Of a DNA stretch of 64,000 nucleotides, positions 37,304 to 46,754 are shown one piece after another. The DNA is from Pseudomonas asturiensis. Lineage in GTDB: Bacteria > Pseudomonadota > Gammaproteobacteria > Pseudomonadales > Pseudomonadaceae. The notes beneath the pieces were generated by a model. That model saw only the letters and a list, made by a program, of their open reading frames with translations. It was not told the DNA's origin and did not search any database. Each line of letters starts with the position of its first letter. Positions within the stretch are counted from its first letter, which is position 1. The position numbers and the translations under genes were made by a program. The stretch spans positions 62,001 through 126,000 of the forward strand of contig NZ_FRDA01000002.1 in NCBI RefSeq assembly GCF_900143095.1, in the 5' to 3' direction.

Positions 37304-39078
37304 GACACACCCCCGACTTCCAGGAACTCATCGCTTCCTGGATTCACGTCACCGCAGAAAAGCGAGAGCGGCGGGAACGCGTGGGGATCAATCATGACGT
37401 CCAGCAAAGCAGGAACACCGGCGGCGAGTGCTCGCTCCAATGCACCCGCCATTTCGGCAGGATCACTTACAGTTTCGGCCCAGCAGCCAACAGCCCGAGC
37501 AATACCCGCATGGTCTACCGCCTGGAATCTGCAGGCAGTACTGTGCACACCGTAATGCACATGCTCGGCATGAAGCTCATAGCCCAGAATGCTGTTATTC
37601 AAAACAATGAGAACCACAGGAATATTCATGCGCCGCGCTGTTTCAAGCTCCGACCAGCAGTGACCGAACCCACCATCGCCCTCAAGGGCGATCACTCGTG
37701 CATTGGGATGTGCCACCTTGGCACCCAGCGCCATTGGATAACCCCAGCCCAAACCTGCGAGCCCTCGTGGAGTCAGAAAGCGAGATCCCGCACGGCGGGA
37801 CGTGAGGAAGCTAGTGACCCAGTTGGTGGAGTAACTCGCATCTGCCACCACGATGTCATCTGGGCGCAGAATCTTGTCCAGTTCGGCCATCAGCGCCTCC
37901 GGTCGAAGCGCCCCACTGCGACCACTACCTATTGCAACACGTGCTTCTCGCACACGCGGTCGAGCAGCTTCAATTTCCGCTTTGACCGCTGCAGTCCGTT
38001 CAGCGCCATGACTAAAGTCATGCGAGGCCAATGCCTGGATGAGCGAATCAACGGTGAGTCGCGCGTCGCCCAGTAAGCGCACGGAATCATAGTTGCGCCC
38101 GATTTCCATCGGGTCGATATCGATATGGACGATCGTCGCGCCGTTTGGAACAATTTTCCAAGTATCCGTCCCATTCTGATTGGTACGAGTACCTACCAGC
38201 AGAACCAGATCGGCGTCAGCCAGATGGTGGCCGAGCTCATGACCTGGTGTGCCAGGCCCCATGCAGTTGCCAAAGACGCCCAGAGACAGCGGGCCGGTTT
38301 CGTCGGCTGTCCCCTTACCCATATTGGTTGTAGCAACGGGGATACCGCACAGCTCGCTCAAGCGATTGATGCTAGCCGTAGCTCCAGAGAGATGCACACC
38401 GCCACCGGCTACGATAATCGGTCGCTTGGCGCCTGCGATCAGCTTTGCAACGTGCTGCACAGCCTCCGGCGATGGAGCGAAGCGATCCAGTGGGAAATGC
38501 CCAAGATTGGAGGTGCGCGCCGGACTGGATGTAGCAGGCTTGCGCAGCAAATCCATTGGCAAAATAAGCACAGCAGGTCCTGGTCGGCCGCTGGATGCAG
38601 CAGTGAAGGCTTGGTCAATGTAATCGTCCAGTCGGCTGACCTCTGTCAGACGTCTAACCCATTTTGCACAAGACTGAAAAAGGGTGAGGTGGTCAAACTC
38701 TTGAAACGCGTTGCGGTCAGTCATGCCCATAGGCACGTCTTGAACGATCGCCACCATTGGAACTGATGCCTTCAATGCTTCCGCCAATGGCGCGACCAAG
38801 AGGGTCGCTGCCGGACCATTTTGTGCAGCCACTACACCCACTTTGCCACTCACACGAGCATAGGCATCAGCCATTGCACCGCCTGCGTTTTCGGTACGGT
38901 AGCCAACCTGACGGATACCATATTCATGAGCAATAACGAAGAAAGCGGCAGGAATGGCTTGACCGAACACATGAGTGACATCGTGACGGCGCAGTGCAGC
39001 GGCAAGGACGTGAGCGGCAGTGGTGTTGGATTCTGTTGCGGCAGCTTGAGACTTATCCGCTTCTTGGGATTGTTTCAC
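37300..39078 (-). CDS. thiamine-pyrophosphate-dependent enzyme, acetolactate synthase-like
   Basis: A 592-residue three-domain TPP enzyme. The N-terminal catalytic Glu is in YRTENAGGAMADAYARV; the C-terminal TPP/Mg motif is EGDGGFGHCWSELETARRMNIPVVLIVLNN. It belongs to the acetolactate synthase/benzoylformate decarboxylase superfamily and would decarboxylate or ligate a 2-oxo acid. The frame is open to 39159, but that would place the start inside operator d; the GTG at 39078 has AGGAGG five bases upstream. First gene of its operon. Confidence 0.87.
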   Translation of the reverse strand: MKQSQEADKSQAAATESNTTAAHVLAAALRRHDVTHVFGQAIPAAFFVIAHEYGIRQVGYRTENAGGAMADAYARVSGKVGVVAAQNGPAATLLVAPLAEALKASVPMVAIVQDVPMGMTDRNAFQEFDHLTLFQSCAKWVRRLTEVSRLDDYIDQAFTAASSGRPGPAVLILPMDLLRKPATSSPARTSNLGHFPLDRFAPSPEAVQHVAKLIAGAKRPIIVAGGGVHLSGATASINRLSELCGIPVATTNMGKGTADETGPLSLGVFGNCMGPGTPGHELGHHLADADLVLLVGTRTNQNGTDTWKIVPNGATIVHIDIDPMEIGRNYDSVRLLGDARLTVDSLIQALASHDFSHGAERTAAVKAEIEAARPRVREARVAIGSGRSGALRPEALMAELDKILRPDDIVVADASYSTNWVTSFLTSRRAGSRFLTPRGLAGLGWGYPMALGAKVAHPNARVIALEGDGGFGHCWSELETARRMNIPVVLIVLNNSILGYELHAEHVHYGVHSTACRFQAVDHAGIARAVGCWAETVSDPAEMAGALERALAAGVPALLDVMIDPHAFPPLSLFCGDVNPGSDEFLEVGGVS

Positions 39079-39145
39079 TTCGACCTCCTGAGTGCATTGC
39101 CCTAAGGCATTTGTGCGGTCCGCGTAGACGAACCTTTTTATTGGA

Positions 39146-39161
39146 ATGCTAGCATGCAAGC
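39146..39161 (-). promoter_or_regulatory. operator d, upstream of the TPP-enzyme operon
   Basis: A full consensus match ATGCTAGCATGCAAGC about 68 bases before the GTG start, the closest spacing of all the sites. No clear -35/-10 pair could be assigned around it. Confidence 0.75.
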
Positions 39162-39264
39162 TAAGCTTATACGGTTAGCGAGTCAATGCTTGGTACGTGC
39201 TAATAACTGAATACATCGCCGCCAAAACCATCGAATTGTTAGATATATACTCCCGGTGTGACTA

Positions 39265-40605
39265 TCAAACAGCAGAAGGCGAGTCGATAGATTTCTTGAC
39301 CGTTACCACTGCCGGGGACAGTGCAAATAGCGTGAGCACCGCGCCGGTCAGCCCCAACATCGCGATGCCGATAATTCCAAGGTTCAAGCTCCCGGTTACC
39401 GTCTTGATGTAGCCCAGAACCGGAGGACTAACGAAGCCTGCGACGTTACCCAGCGTGCTGATGAATGCGATCCCCAATGGGGCCGATTTACGATCCAGAT
39501 ATCCAGGCGGTAGTGACCAAATCAAAGGCCCGCTCGCCCCCGTGCCGAAACTCGCCACGGTGAAGAAGAACAGCATCCAGGGAAGCGTTTGAGCGATGGT
39601 TCCTGCCACTAAACCAAAGCTGATCAAACCAAAGCAAAACACGAGATGCCACCGTCGCTCACGTAACACGTCTGAGCTCCAGCTTAGTGCGATAGCCCCC
39701 ACAAATCCGAAAAGCAGGGGAATCGCAGACAGGAAACCGACATCCACAAGGGAGTTCACACCAGAGTCCTTAACGATCGTGGGAAGCCAAAAAAACAACA
39801 GGTAGTTGCTGCATGCCGCGGTAAAGAACAGGTAAGCCACTAAATAGTTAACGGGGTTACAAAGAATGTTCCTCATAACGCCCTTGGAGTGCTGCTCCTC
39901 AGGGATTTCGTCCTTTGCCAGGTCTTCCTTCACCAGTCGTTTTTCATCATCCGTCAACCAGGTCGCGTCGTCGGGGCGATCACGCAGTACGAAAAAACAT
40001 AGGATACCCAGCAAGCAAGCCGGCGCACCTTCGACGACGAACACCCATTTCCATCCTGATAGCCCTCCCACCCCGTCCATATAAGTGATGATCCAACCGC
40101 TTAATGGAGACGCAATAGAGCCAGCTACTGCGTTGGCAACAAAAATAACTGCCGTGACACGAGCCCTCATAGATGAAGGAAACCAGAACGTCAGATAGAG
40201 AATGATGCCGGGTAGAAAGCCCGCCTCAAAAGCTCCCAGCAGCAGACGCAGGGTGATGAGGTGAGAAACGCTGGTAACAAATGCAGTGGCGACCGTCGCT
40301 AGCCCCCACAAGAACATGATGCGCAAAAAAGTCCGTCTGGCGCCCCATCGAGCTAACAGTGCATTACTCGGCATTTCACACAATGCATAGGTAATGAAGA
40401 AAGCACCGGCTGCAATCCCGAACCACGTAGCATTGATGCCAAGCTCCTCACTCATCTGCAGCTTGGTGAAGCCTAGATTGATTCGATCAATGAAGGCCAC
40501 GCCGTAGCAGATAAACAAGAAAGGTATTATGCGCCACCAAATTTTGCGGTAAGCGGTTTTGCGCTTGATCGCTATTTCAAGCTGCAGCTCAGTTGACACG
40601 GTCAT
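39265..40605 (-). CDS. MFS transporter, anion:cation symporter (ACS) family
   Basis: A 446-residue 12-helix transporter. FICYGVAFIDRINLGFTKLQM and the loop ARWGARRTFLRIMFLWGLATVATAFV are typical of ACS members such as phthalate, tartrate and hydroxyphenylacetate carriers. The ATG at 40605 has a GGAG site and is preferred to the GTG at 40617. It is the last gene of the HpaB-HpaC-porin-transporter unit and should bring the substrate across the inner membrane. Confidence 0.88.
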   Translation of the reverse strand: MTVSTELQLEIAIKRKTAYRKIWWRIIPFLFICYGVAFIDRINLGFTKLQMSEELGINATWFGIAAGAFFITYALCEMPSNALLARWGARRTFLRIMFLWGLATVATAFVTSVSHLITLRLLLGAFEAGFLPGIILYLTFWFPSSMRARVTAVIFVANAVAGSIASPLSGWIITYMDGVGGLSGWKWVFVVEGAPACLLGILCFFVLRDRPDDATWLTDDEKRLVKEDLAKDEIPEEQHSKGVMRNILCNPVNYLVAYLFFTAACSNYLLFFWLPTIVKDSGVNSLVDVGFLSAIPLLFGFVGAIALSWSSDVLRERRWHLVFCFGLISFGLVAGTIAQTLPWMLFFFTVASFGTGASGPLIWSLPPGYLDRKSAPLGIAFISTLGNVAGFVSPPVLGYIKTVTGSLNLGIIGIAMLGLTGAVLTLFALSPAVVTVKKSIDSPSAV

Positions 40606-40654
40606 AACCTTCTCCACTTATTATTTTTAAATTGGGCTGGTACAGGTCGCGCTG

Positions 40655-41929
40655 CTACCAAAGGCTCATCGTGTAATCGATATTGATTCGCGTTTCATTG
40701 TCATCGCGCACGCTGGCGGCGCTAGAGAAGTCATTTCGGTATAGAGAGTGCCTTGCACGCACACTTACGCCCTTTAGGCTGCCTTGAAACGCGTAGCTGA
40801 GTTCAAGGTATCGCTCACTTTCAGTAAGACCTTGACCACCGAGAGTGGGCAGCTCGATATTGGAGCCCTTGATGTATCGAGTGGTTGCTTTGAGACCCGG
40901 CATGCCGAATGAGGCGAAGTCATAGCTGTAAAGCGCCTGCCAAGAGCGTTCTTTGGGGTTGAGGAACTCAGAACTAAGAAACCCCTCACTTACAACCAGC
41001 GGCTCAGTACCCGCCAGATAGGGCATCGCGGTATCACCATTAAGTTGCATGTATCCAGCACCGAAGCTTTGCGCACCGTAGGTATACGTGAACATGATCC
41101 CGGTATTCGTATTATCGACCTTACCTGCGCGCCCCTGGCCGCTTTCATCAGTCTGGTAAAACCGAAAATCCGTTTTCAACTTGCCCCCGCCGACTTGCCA
41201 AAAATGCTCAAACCCGAGGTAGTTTTTCTGGTAGATATCCTCCAGGTCGGCATAGAAATACTTCAAGTTCAGCGCAGGGGTGATTTGGTAGTCCCCCCCC
41301 ATGAAAATGAACTTGTCTGACTCTGCGGTGGGTATGAAGCGGCGGTTCGGTGAAGCCACTGACATTTTCTGGTAGTCAGTTGAGTCCCGATAGTTGATGC
41401 GATCCAGATACCCTGCATGCAGACTAAATTTATCAATGTCGGTGGATCGGATGTAGGCCCCTCGGAATGTCTGAGGAAGAAGCCTTGTTGGGCTGGCGAA
41501 AGCAATGGGGAGAAACGTTGAGATTGAGCCTACCTGCAGCTCGGTCTTCGACACCTTTGCTTTAGCGGTAAGGCCTAACTCTGAATATTCGTCAGGCGCT
41601 CTGCGGGTGACCGCATCTCGAGGTAAAAGCCCGGTACCAGAACGATCAGGCGACGAGTCCAGTTTGATGCCCATCATTCCAACTGCATCAAGCCCGAAGC
41701 CAACGACGCCAGGCGTGAACCCAGAGGTAAATCTCATTATCCCCCCCTGCGCCCATTCCCGAGCGGCACTCTGTGGGGTTGTTCCTTTGTAATCTCGATC
41801 AAAATAGTAGTTACGCAGCGTAACTGTGGCTTTGCTATCTTCAAAAAATCCCTGTGCGCTGGCAATGCCGCAAATCGAAAATGCGATGGGTAACGATGTC
41901 CACCCAAGAACGTTTTTATAATTGTTCAT
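40655..41929 (-). CDS. OprD-family outer membrane porin
   Basis: A 424-residue 18-stranded beta-barrel porin for small carboxylates. An N-terminal signal peptide ends near GIASAQG; then GFFEDSKATVTLRNYYFDRDY is the classic OprD N-terminus with the WAQGGIMRFTSGFTPG segment after it. The C-terminus ends in an aromatic residue (MSLW). Together with the ACS transporter it gives a dedicated uptake route for the aromatic substrate. Confidence 0.92.
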   Translation of the reverse strand: MNNYKNVLGWTSLPIAFSICGIASAQGFFEDSKATVTLRNYYFDRDYKGTTPQSAAREWAQGGIMRFTSGFTPGVVGFGLDAVGMMGIKLDSSPDRSGTGLLPRDAVTRRAPDEYSELGLTAKAKVSKTELQVGSISTFLPIAFASPTRLLPQTFRGAYIRSTDIDKFSLHAGYLDRINYRDSTDYQKMSVASPNRRFIPTAESDKFIFMGGDYQITPALNLKYFYADLEDIYQKNYLGFEHFWQVGGGKLKTDFRFYQTDESGQGRAGKVDNTNTGIMFTYTYGAQSFGAGYMQLNGDTAMPYLAGTEPLVVSEGFLSSEFLNPKERSWQALYSYDFASFGMPGLKATTRYIKGSNIELPTLGGQGLTESERYLELSYAFQGSLKGVSVRARHSLYRNDFSSAASVRDDNETRINIDYTMSLW

Positions 41930-42003
41930 CTGACGCCCTATCTTGTTTTTATATTATTCATCGTTTCAGAATTTTGGCACCCATACTGATTTCAACCGTA
42001 AGG

Positions 42004-42504
42004 CTACGCCTCCAATGGAATGTGCTTCCCCCTCCAATGCAGTAAAGGGCCTTTGTCGAAGACACGACTTCTGAGAACCCGACCAATGAAAATTGTGTGA
42101 TCCCCGCCGACGACCATTTCTTCTACCTCGCACTCCAGCCACGCCAGACAGTTGTCTATGAGCGGTAAACCGTGTAGGCCAGATGTGGATGAGACCGTCG
42201 CAAAACGATCTATTGGCTTGCAGAAATTTCTCGAAACATCCTCTTGATCAGAGGCGAGAATATTTATCGCGAAATACTTCGACCTCTGAAACTTCTGGAA
42301 TGAAAAGGACTCGGTCGTAATGCTCCATTGAATCAGTGGAGGATTAAGAGAAAGAGAGCAAAAAGAACTAGCGGTCATTCCATATGGTCGCCCCTGCTCA
42401 TCAAGAACCGAAACTACAGTTATTCCCGTGACAAATTGACCCACAGCGCCTCGGAATTCAGTTGTACTAACTCCAGGCGCCACTCCGATATTGAGCTGCG
42501 TCAT
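42004..42504 (-). CDS. flavin reductase, HpaC-like
   Basis: A 166-residue FMN-binding split-barrel NAD(P)H:flavin oxidoreductase. FVTGITVVSVLDEQGRPYGMTASSFCSLSLNPPLI and the C-terminal GDHTIFIGRVL are diagnostic. It would supply reduced flavin to the HpaB-like oxygenase encoded 85 bases upstream, completing a two-component monooxygenase. Confidence 0.92.
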   Translation of the reverse strand: MTQLNIGVAPGVSTTEFRGAVGQFVTGITVVSVLDEQGRPYGMTASSFCSLSLNPPLIQWSITTESFSFQKFQRSKYFAINILASDQEDVSRNFCKPIDRFATVSSTSGLHGLPLIDNCLAWLECEVEEMVVGGDHTIFIGRVLRSRVFDKGPLLHWRGKHIPLEA

Positions 42505-42589
42505 ATCCGACCTCGTATAATAAAGTCTTGGATTTTAAGTAAGTAGCTAGCTGCGGACACTTTTGCGCCCGCTTACAGTGTCATCACAG

Positions 42590-44056
42590 TCACGAGGCCG
42601 ATTCTGGATTGCCCGCCAACTGCAACGCTTGGTTCACCAGGCGAATAGGATTCGGATCCTTGGAGCTCAGGTAGTTCATGGCAAGGTTTCGTACAGGGTC
42701 GCCAGCGTAATAACGCTCGTACTGCACAAGCCTCTGACCGAACGCCTCCCCTGCGAGATCCCAGGCCAACTTAAATAGCTTCACGCGCTCCAGGGACGGC
42801 ATGCCATCAGCGCCTTGGTAGTAAGCATGCAGATCATCTGCAATTTCCGGCGCCTGGAAGTCCGCAGCGCTCGGCATCAGCATGAAGCCACCTGCACCGA
42901 TCGTTTGCAGCACCTCAATCACCCGCGGATAGGCAGTAGGCAGCATGGTTCGAATGGCCTGTAGTGGTGCGAGATTAGGCTGGAGTGTTCCACGAGACGT
43001 CCGCTGGGCCTCAACCTCTGCACGCACCAACGCACTCTTGACCTGCTCAATATAACCAAGGCATTCGCCCAACATTTGTTGAACGTGAAGGAATTGGTCA
43101 GCTTTGATGGAGCGCGCTACGGCCATCGCAAGCCCGACGGAAAACTGCATCTTAACCAATGCACGGGTATTGGTTTGATGTGCCGTGTGATTACGCACGC
43201 CGGTAGTGGCGTAGAGACGGTTAGAGAGCTCAACATTTCGGTAGCAGAAAACACGCCCCCAAGGCACAAACACATTGTTGAATACCAGCAGAGAATCGTT
43301 TTCTTCAAAGCGCGTTGAAAGCGGGTGATCGAAGCTCGTGCGCCCTTCAACATAGTAAGGGTCGCGACAGATTTGTCGAAGGCCCTCAATGTGGGTCGGC
43401 ACCGCAAATACCAACGCATGATCTTCGTCACCTGCTTTGAAGGATGGCAGGTTGTACATAACCATTTCGTCTGACACCGGCCCCAGCGTGGCAATCATCC
43501 GGGCTCCGCTTACGTAGATGCCTTCAGCACTTTCGCGTACAACCCGAAGGTGCATGTTGCCCATTTGCGAAGACTGCTTAGAACGATCATTTTGCGGCGT
43601 AATCAGTGCATGACTTAAGAACAGATCATTGTCACGGATATATTCGTAGTAACGCTCGACGTTGTCAGCGTACTGCTGCCCACCCTCGGCGAAAGTATCG
43701 CGTGCCTCCCAGAACGCCAAGAGAGTAACGTTCATAAAATCAGGAGAGCGGCCCATTAGCCCAAAATTGGTTTCAGCCCACACTTTGTATGCTTCACGAC
43801 GCTTAGTCAGATCCTCGACGTTTTGCGCAGGATGAAACGCCATCCCCGCACGTTGTCCGGTGGAGGGGACAACATAAGTCACCTTATCTTGAAGCTCGGG
43901 ATCATGCTGCGTGTCGTAAAGCTCGGCTAATTGCTTGACTGCGCCGCGGAATGCAGGGTGGGTCGTAACATCACTTACTTGAACCCCATTCACCCACACG
44001 TCGCGACGATTCTCTTTAAGGCCAGCTATAAACTCTTTACCTGAACGAATACCCAT
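42590..44056 (-). CDS. flavin-dependent aromatic monooxygenase, HpaB-like large component
   Basis: A 488-residue 4-hydroxyphenylacetate 3-hydroxylase-type oxygenase with the acyl-CoA dehydrogenase fold. The family segments HPAFRGAVKQLAELYD, ALITPQNDRSK, DENVFVPW-like NNVFVPWGRVF and GAGGFMLMPSAADF are visible. It uses FADH2 from the reductase to hydroxylate a phenol ortho to its OH. It is shorter than E. coli HpaB (520), so the substrate may differ from 4-hydroxyphenylacetate; no hpaD-I genes are here. The ATG at 44056 is preferred to the 5' extension to 44098. First gene behind operator e. Confidence 0.9.
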   Translation of the reverse strand: MGIRSGKEFIAGLKENRRDVWVNGVQVSDVTTHPAFRGAVKQLAELYDTQHDPELQDKVTYVVPSTGQRAGMAFHPAQNVEDLTKRREAYKVWAETNFGLMGRSPDFMNVTLLAFWEARDTFAEGGQQYADNVERYYEYIRDNDLFLSHALITPQNDRSKQSSQMGNMHLRVVRESAEGIYVSGARMIATLGPVSDEMVMYNLPSFKAGDEDHALVFAVPTHIEGLRQICRDPYYVEGRTSFDHPLSTRFEENDSLLVFNNVFVPWGRVFCYRNVELSNRLYATTGVRNHTAHQTNTRALVKMQFSVGLAMAVARSIKADQFLHVQQMLGECLGYIEQVKSALVRAEVEAQRTSRGTLQPNLAPLQAIRTMLPTAYPRVIEVLQTIGAGGFMLMPSAADFQAPEIADDLHAYYQGADGMPSLERVKLFKLAWDLAGEAFGQRLVQYERYYAGDPVRNLAMNYLSSKDPNPIRLVNQALQLAGNPESAS

Positions 44057-44506
44057 TGGACTTTCCTTATTCTTATTAAGTCGAACGAAACTCTGCAAAA
44101 AAAGGCGGGCCTTTGTGCATACACGTTATTTAGAGACATTGGCGCGCAATTAACTTGACGTTCGGGACTGCCTTGAAGGAAGTGGGATTTGGATAAGCAC
44201 GTTTACGTAAGCTTCGTGCTCAAAGGTGGGCGGCGATTGAGCCGTAGCTAGGGCAGCTATATGGGGCAGTCGCAAGGCATTTCTCATACCTGAATACTCC
44301 GCGTGGCAGTTCATCTGCTTTTATATTTCTTATTTGGCATGCTAGCATGCAAGCTGATGTTGTCAACCGATTTACGCTCAGTTACTCGACCGTTGCTCGC
44401 CACGAAAGCCGTCATGGATCTGCGTCCCTTGTAGATCAAGACTTTGCGCACTAAAGTGGACGAATGAGCATTCCCCCCTCGATTGCACCTCACCTACCGA
44501 AGACCT
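44057..44506. other. 450-base divergent region between HpaB-like and GntR genes
   Basis: Contains operator e near its middle. On the minus strand a perfect TTGACA (complement at 44360-44365) lies 16 bases before TAGCAT inside the operator, a plausible -35/-10 pair for the HpaB unit. Apart from this no gene or RNA is seen. Confidence 0.5.
44339..44354 (-). promoter_or_regulatory. operator e, between the HpaB-like operon and the GntR gene
   Basis: A full consensus match. Here the inner dyad is 14 bases and perfect, GCATGCTAGCATGC (44337-44350). It lies about 280 bases before the HpaB-like start and 160 before the regulator, so it could serve both and provide autoregulation. Confidence 0.8.
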
Positions 44507-45184
44507 ATGCACACGCCAAACAAAAAAGTCGCGATCTATCAAGAAATTTTGCAGCGCTTGCTCACCCGCCGTTATCGCTTTGGTGAAAAAATTTTCGTGA
44601 AGGAAATTGGTGAATCGACGGGAGTCAGTCGGCAGCCCATAATGACGGCATTGAACAGCCTGCAAGAGCGGGGATTTGTTCAAATCATTGCGCAGGTTGG
44701 CTGCCAGGTGGTGCAACCAAGCCCGGACGAGGTTGCTGATTTCTATCGAATGTTCGCCAATACCGAAGGCCTGATCGCAAGCCTTGCAGCAGAGCGCGGA
44801 ACGCCTATGGAGGTCGCAAGGCTTCAAGAGTTAAATGAACAGATCGCACGGATCAACCCAGCCCACAGTGATGCCTCGGAGAGCTATAGAAACCTGAACG
44901 TTGATTTCCACCGGCTTCTCCATGCGATGGCACGCTCACCTATCGTGTCGACACGGCAGATGGCCAATTTCGAGTTGTCAGACTTTTTCATTGTTCAAAG
45001 TTGTGGCTTTCAGGCGCACCTCCATGACGTGACAGGCGAGCATGATGAGATAATTGCAGCATTGAGCACTCGCAACCACAAACACTGTAAAACGGCGGCG
45101 ATGGCGCACATTGAGAGCGTATCAAGGCATGTTATCGAGGCAATGCAACGCCTGCACAGCGAGGAGATGGCTGCCACGGTGTGA
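44507..45184 (+). CDS. GntR-family regulator, FCD (FadR-like) subfamily; proposed master regulator of the island
   Basis: A 225-residue regulator: winged HTH at about 10-70 (AIYQEILQRLLTRRYRFGEKIFVKEIGE, then TGVSRQPIMTALNSLQERGFV) and an all-helical FCD effector domain with metal/ligand His residues (NVDFHRLLHAMA, HDEIIAALSTRNHKH). It is the only plus-strand gene within the island and the only regulator there. The repeated palindrome in front of each catabolic unit fits the short dyads bound by FCD proteins, so I infer that this protein is the repressor and an aromatic intermediate the inducer. ATG 44507 is preferred to TTG 44483. Confidence 0.9.
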   Translation: MHTPNKKVAIYQEILQRLLTRRYRFGEKIFVKEIGESTGVSRQPIMTALNSLQERGFVQIIAQVGCQVVQPSPDEVADFYRMFANTEGLIASLAAERGTPMEVARLQELNEQIARINPAHSDASESYRNLNVDFHRLLHAMARSPIVSTRQMANFELSDFFIVQSCGFQAHLHDVTGEHDEIIAALSTRNHKHCKTAAMAHIESVSRHVIEAMQRLHSEEMAATV

Positions 45185-45202
45185 GCCGTAGCAGCCTCAT
45201 GC

Positions 45203-46108
45203 CTATAGTGGAAACGCAGCTTCCAGCCAGACTGAGTCACCCTGGGGACCATTTTTCACATTTGTTTCATGAAGCCATTTGAGCACCACACCGGTGTTCT
45301 GGTTGAATGAGTAAAACAGCTGAGGGCCCACACCCACCTTTCTCAGCCGATTGCCCCCAGGTAAGTTGTCGCCGCTGACATTGTCATCCGACATCTGCGT
45401 GGTGTAGTACCCAGCCAGACCAAACTGAAGTTTTGGCATAGAGGGAAAGCGATACCCCAATAAGTAGTCGACATTGAACACGTTGCCGGAGCGGTAGTCT
45501 GTATCCTTGTTTCGCTCATTGAATGAATAAGTGGGCGCCAGAGAAACTTCCCAGTCCGGATGTGGGAACCAGGTCAGCGCAAACTCTGAAATATAAGTTG
45601 TATAATTCGGCGTAGTGTTGGCCAAATCATTCTTGTCATAGCCTCCCAAGGGTTTAAAGACACTGACGCCGGCGAGCAGATGAAGATTAGGGGCCGGAGA
45701 GTAAAGCACGTTCAAAGGACTGATATAGGTCTGCCGCATCCCCGTTTTAGAATCAGACGCTCCTCCGGCCTTTATATTTACGTGCCCCCCAGTCCCAATA
45801 ATTCCGCTTGTGAACCGAACACCTGATTCAGTTTGATAATCCCAGGTATGAACGAGGCGTATCGCCTGAATATAATTTTCCAAATTGAACCCTGGAACGC
45901 TGGAGCGTCCGGAGTTATCTTTGTAATTGCCAGCATGATAATAAACAGTATAACTATAGAACTCGGTTTCGCCTGGGCCCGGCATCAAAGCGGGTACAAC
46001 GGTTTGCACACCCAACGGCCAGGTTGTATCACCCCGCTCCGTTGCTATGGCCAAATTCGCTGCGCAAGTAGCAGCCACAGATAAGCACAGACATGCATAC
46101 GCTTTCAT
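45203..46108 (-). CDS. outer-membrane MetA-pathway/SphA-type protein (phenol degradation)
   Basis: About 301 residues with a signal peptide (MKAYACLCLSVAATCAANLAIA) followed by an amphipathic beta-barrel pattern: GPGETEFYSYTVYYHAG, the repeated aromatic strands, and ending AAFPL. This fits the family called MetA-pathway of phenol degradation, found beside phenol, polyamine and hydroxyaromatic catabolic genes and thought to be transport channels. The ATG at 46108 begins the signal peptide; one at 46120 is also in frame. It converges with the GntR gene and is the last of three genes behind operator f. Confidence 0.82.
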   Translation of the reverse strand: MKAYACLCLSVAATCAANLAIATERGDTTWPLGVQTVVPALMPGPGETEFYSYTVYYHAGNYKDNSGRSSVPGFNLENYIQAIRLVHTWDYQTESGVRFTSGIIGTGGHVNIKAGGASDSKTGMRQTYISPLNVLYSPAPNLHLLAGVSVFKPLGGYDKNDLANTTPNYTTYISEFALTWFPHPDWEVSLAPTYSFNERNKDTDYRSGNVFNVDYLLGYRFPSMPKLQFGLAGYYTTQMSDDNVSGDNLPGGNRLRKVGVGPQLFYSFNQNTGVVLKWLHETNVKNGPQGDSVWLEAAFPL

Positions 46109-46167
46109 AGTCAATCTCACTTTTTTGTTATTGGATGTGGATTGTTCGGACTTCTAAACAGGAGTAT

Positions 46168-46704
46168 TTATTGCTTATTGGTACCTACCAAGACAAACGC
46201 TAACGTAGCAGGCACATCACCTTGGTTTCTCCAGGCGTGAATATTCCCTTGTTGAATGATGACGTTATGCTTTTCTAGCTTTACTGTGACGCCATCGTCG
46301 AGCTCAAGCCAAATGGTACCTTCAAGCACGACGCCATAATCAACTGTCGGGGTTGAGTGCATTCCTGGTCGATCGGGATCAAAATGATCCACCATCCCTG
46401 TCAGATGCTCTTGTTGCTCGGCAAAAGCAGCCTGATGACTGAAATCCGGATGAGCAAAAATCGAGTCCGGAGGAAAGGTGACGATTTCAAGTCTCGTTTC
46501 CCCAGGCCCGGGAACAAACGAACTGCTCACCGAGATTGTTTCATCTCTACCACTAGAGAGTTGCTCTGATGTTGTCGTACCCCAAACCAAGGCGGTAGAA
46601 AAACCAGGTACATGTTCGTAGTCGTGAGAACGTGGTACCGGTCCATCATTCAGAACAACCGAACGGCCATCGACCGTTCCCACCACTAAACGCCTAATTG
46701 TCAT
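46168..46704 (-). CDS. cupin-domain protein
   Basis: A 178-residue single-cupin protein. The C-terminal half shows cupin motif 1 around GMHSTPTVDYGVVLEGTIWLEL and motif 2 around IIQQGNIHAWRNQGDVPATLAFVLVG. The N-terminal half (about 1-90) is not recognised beyond its family. Similar proteins occur beside aromatic degradation genes, possibly as dioxygenases, isomerases or sensors; no reaction is assigned. It lies between the MDR gene and the outer-membrane gene in one unit. Confidence 0.78.
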   Translation of the reverse strand: MTIRRLVVGTVDGRSVVLNDGPVPRSHDYEHVPGFSTALVWGTTTSEQLSSGRDETISVSSSFVPGPGETRLEIVTFPPDSIFAHPDFSHQAAFAEQQEHLTGMVDHFDPDRPGMHSTPTVDYGVVLEGTIWLELDDGVTVKLEKHNVIIQQGNIHAWRNQGDVPATLAFVLVGTNKQ

Positions 46705-46754
46705 AGATCACCTCTGAAATAAGACTGGCGCAGCTCGATGCCGCGCCAGTTCGA

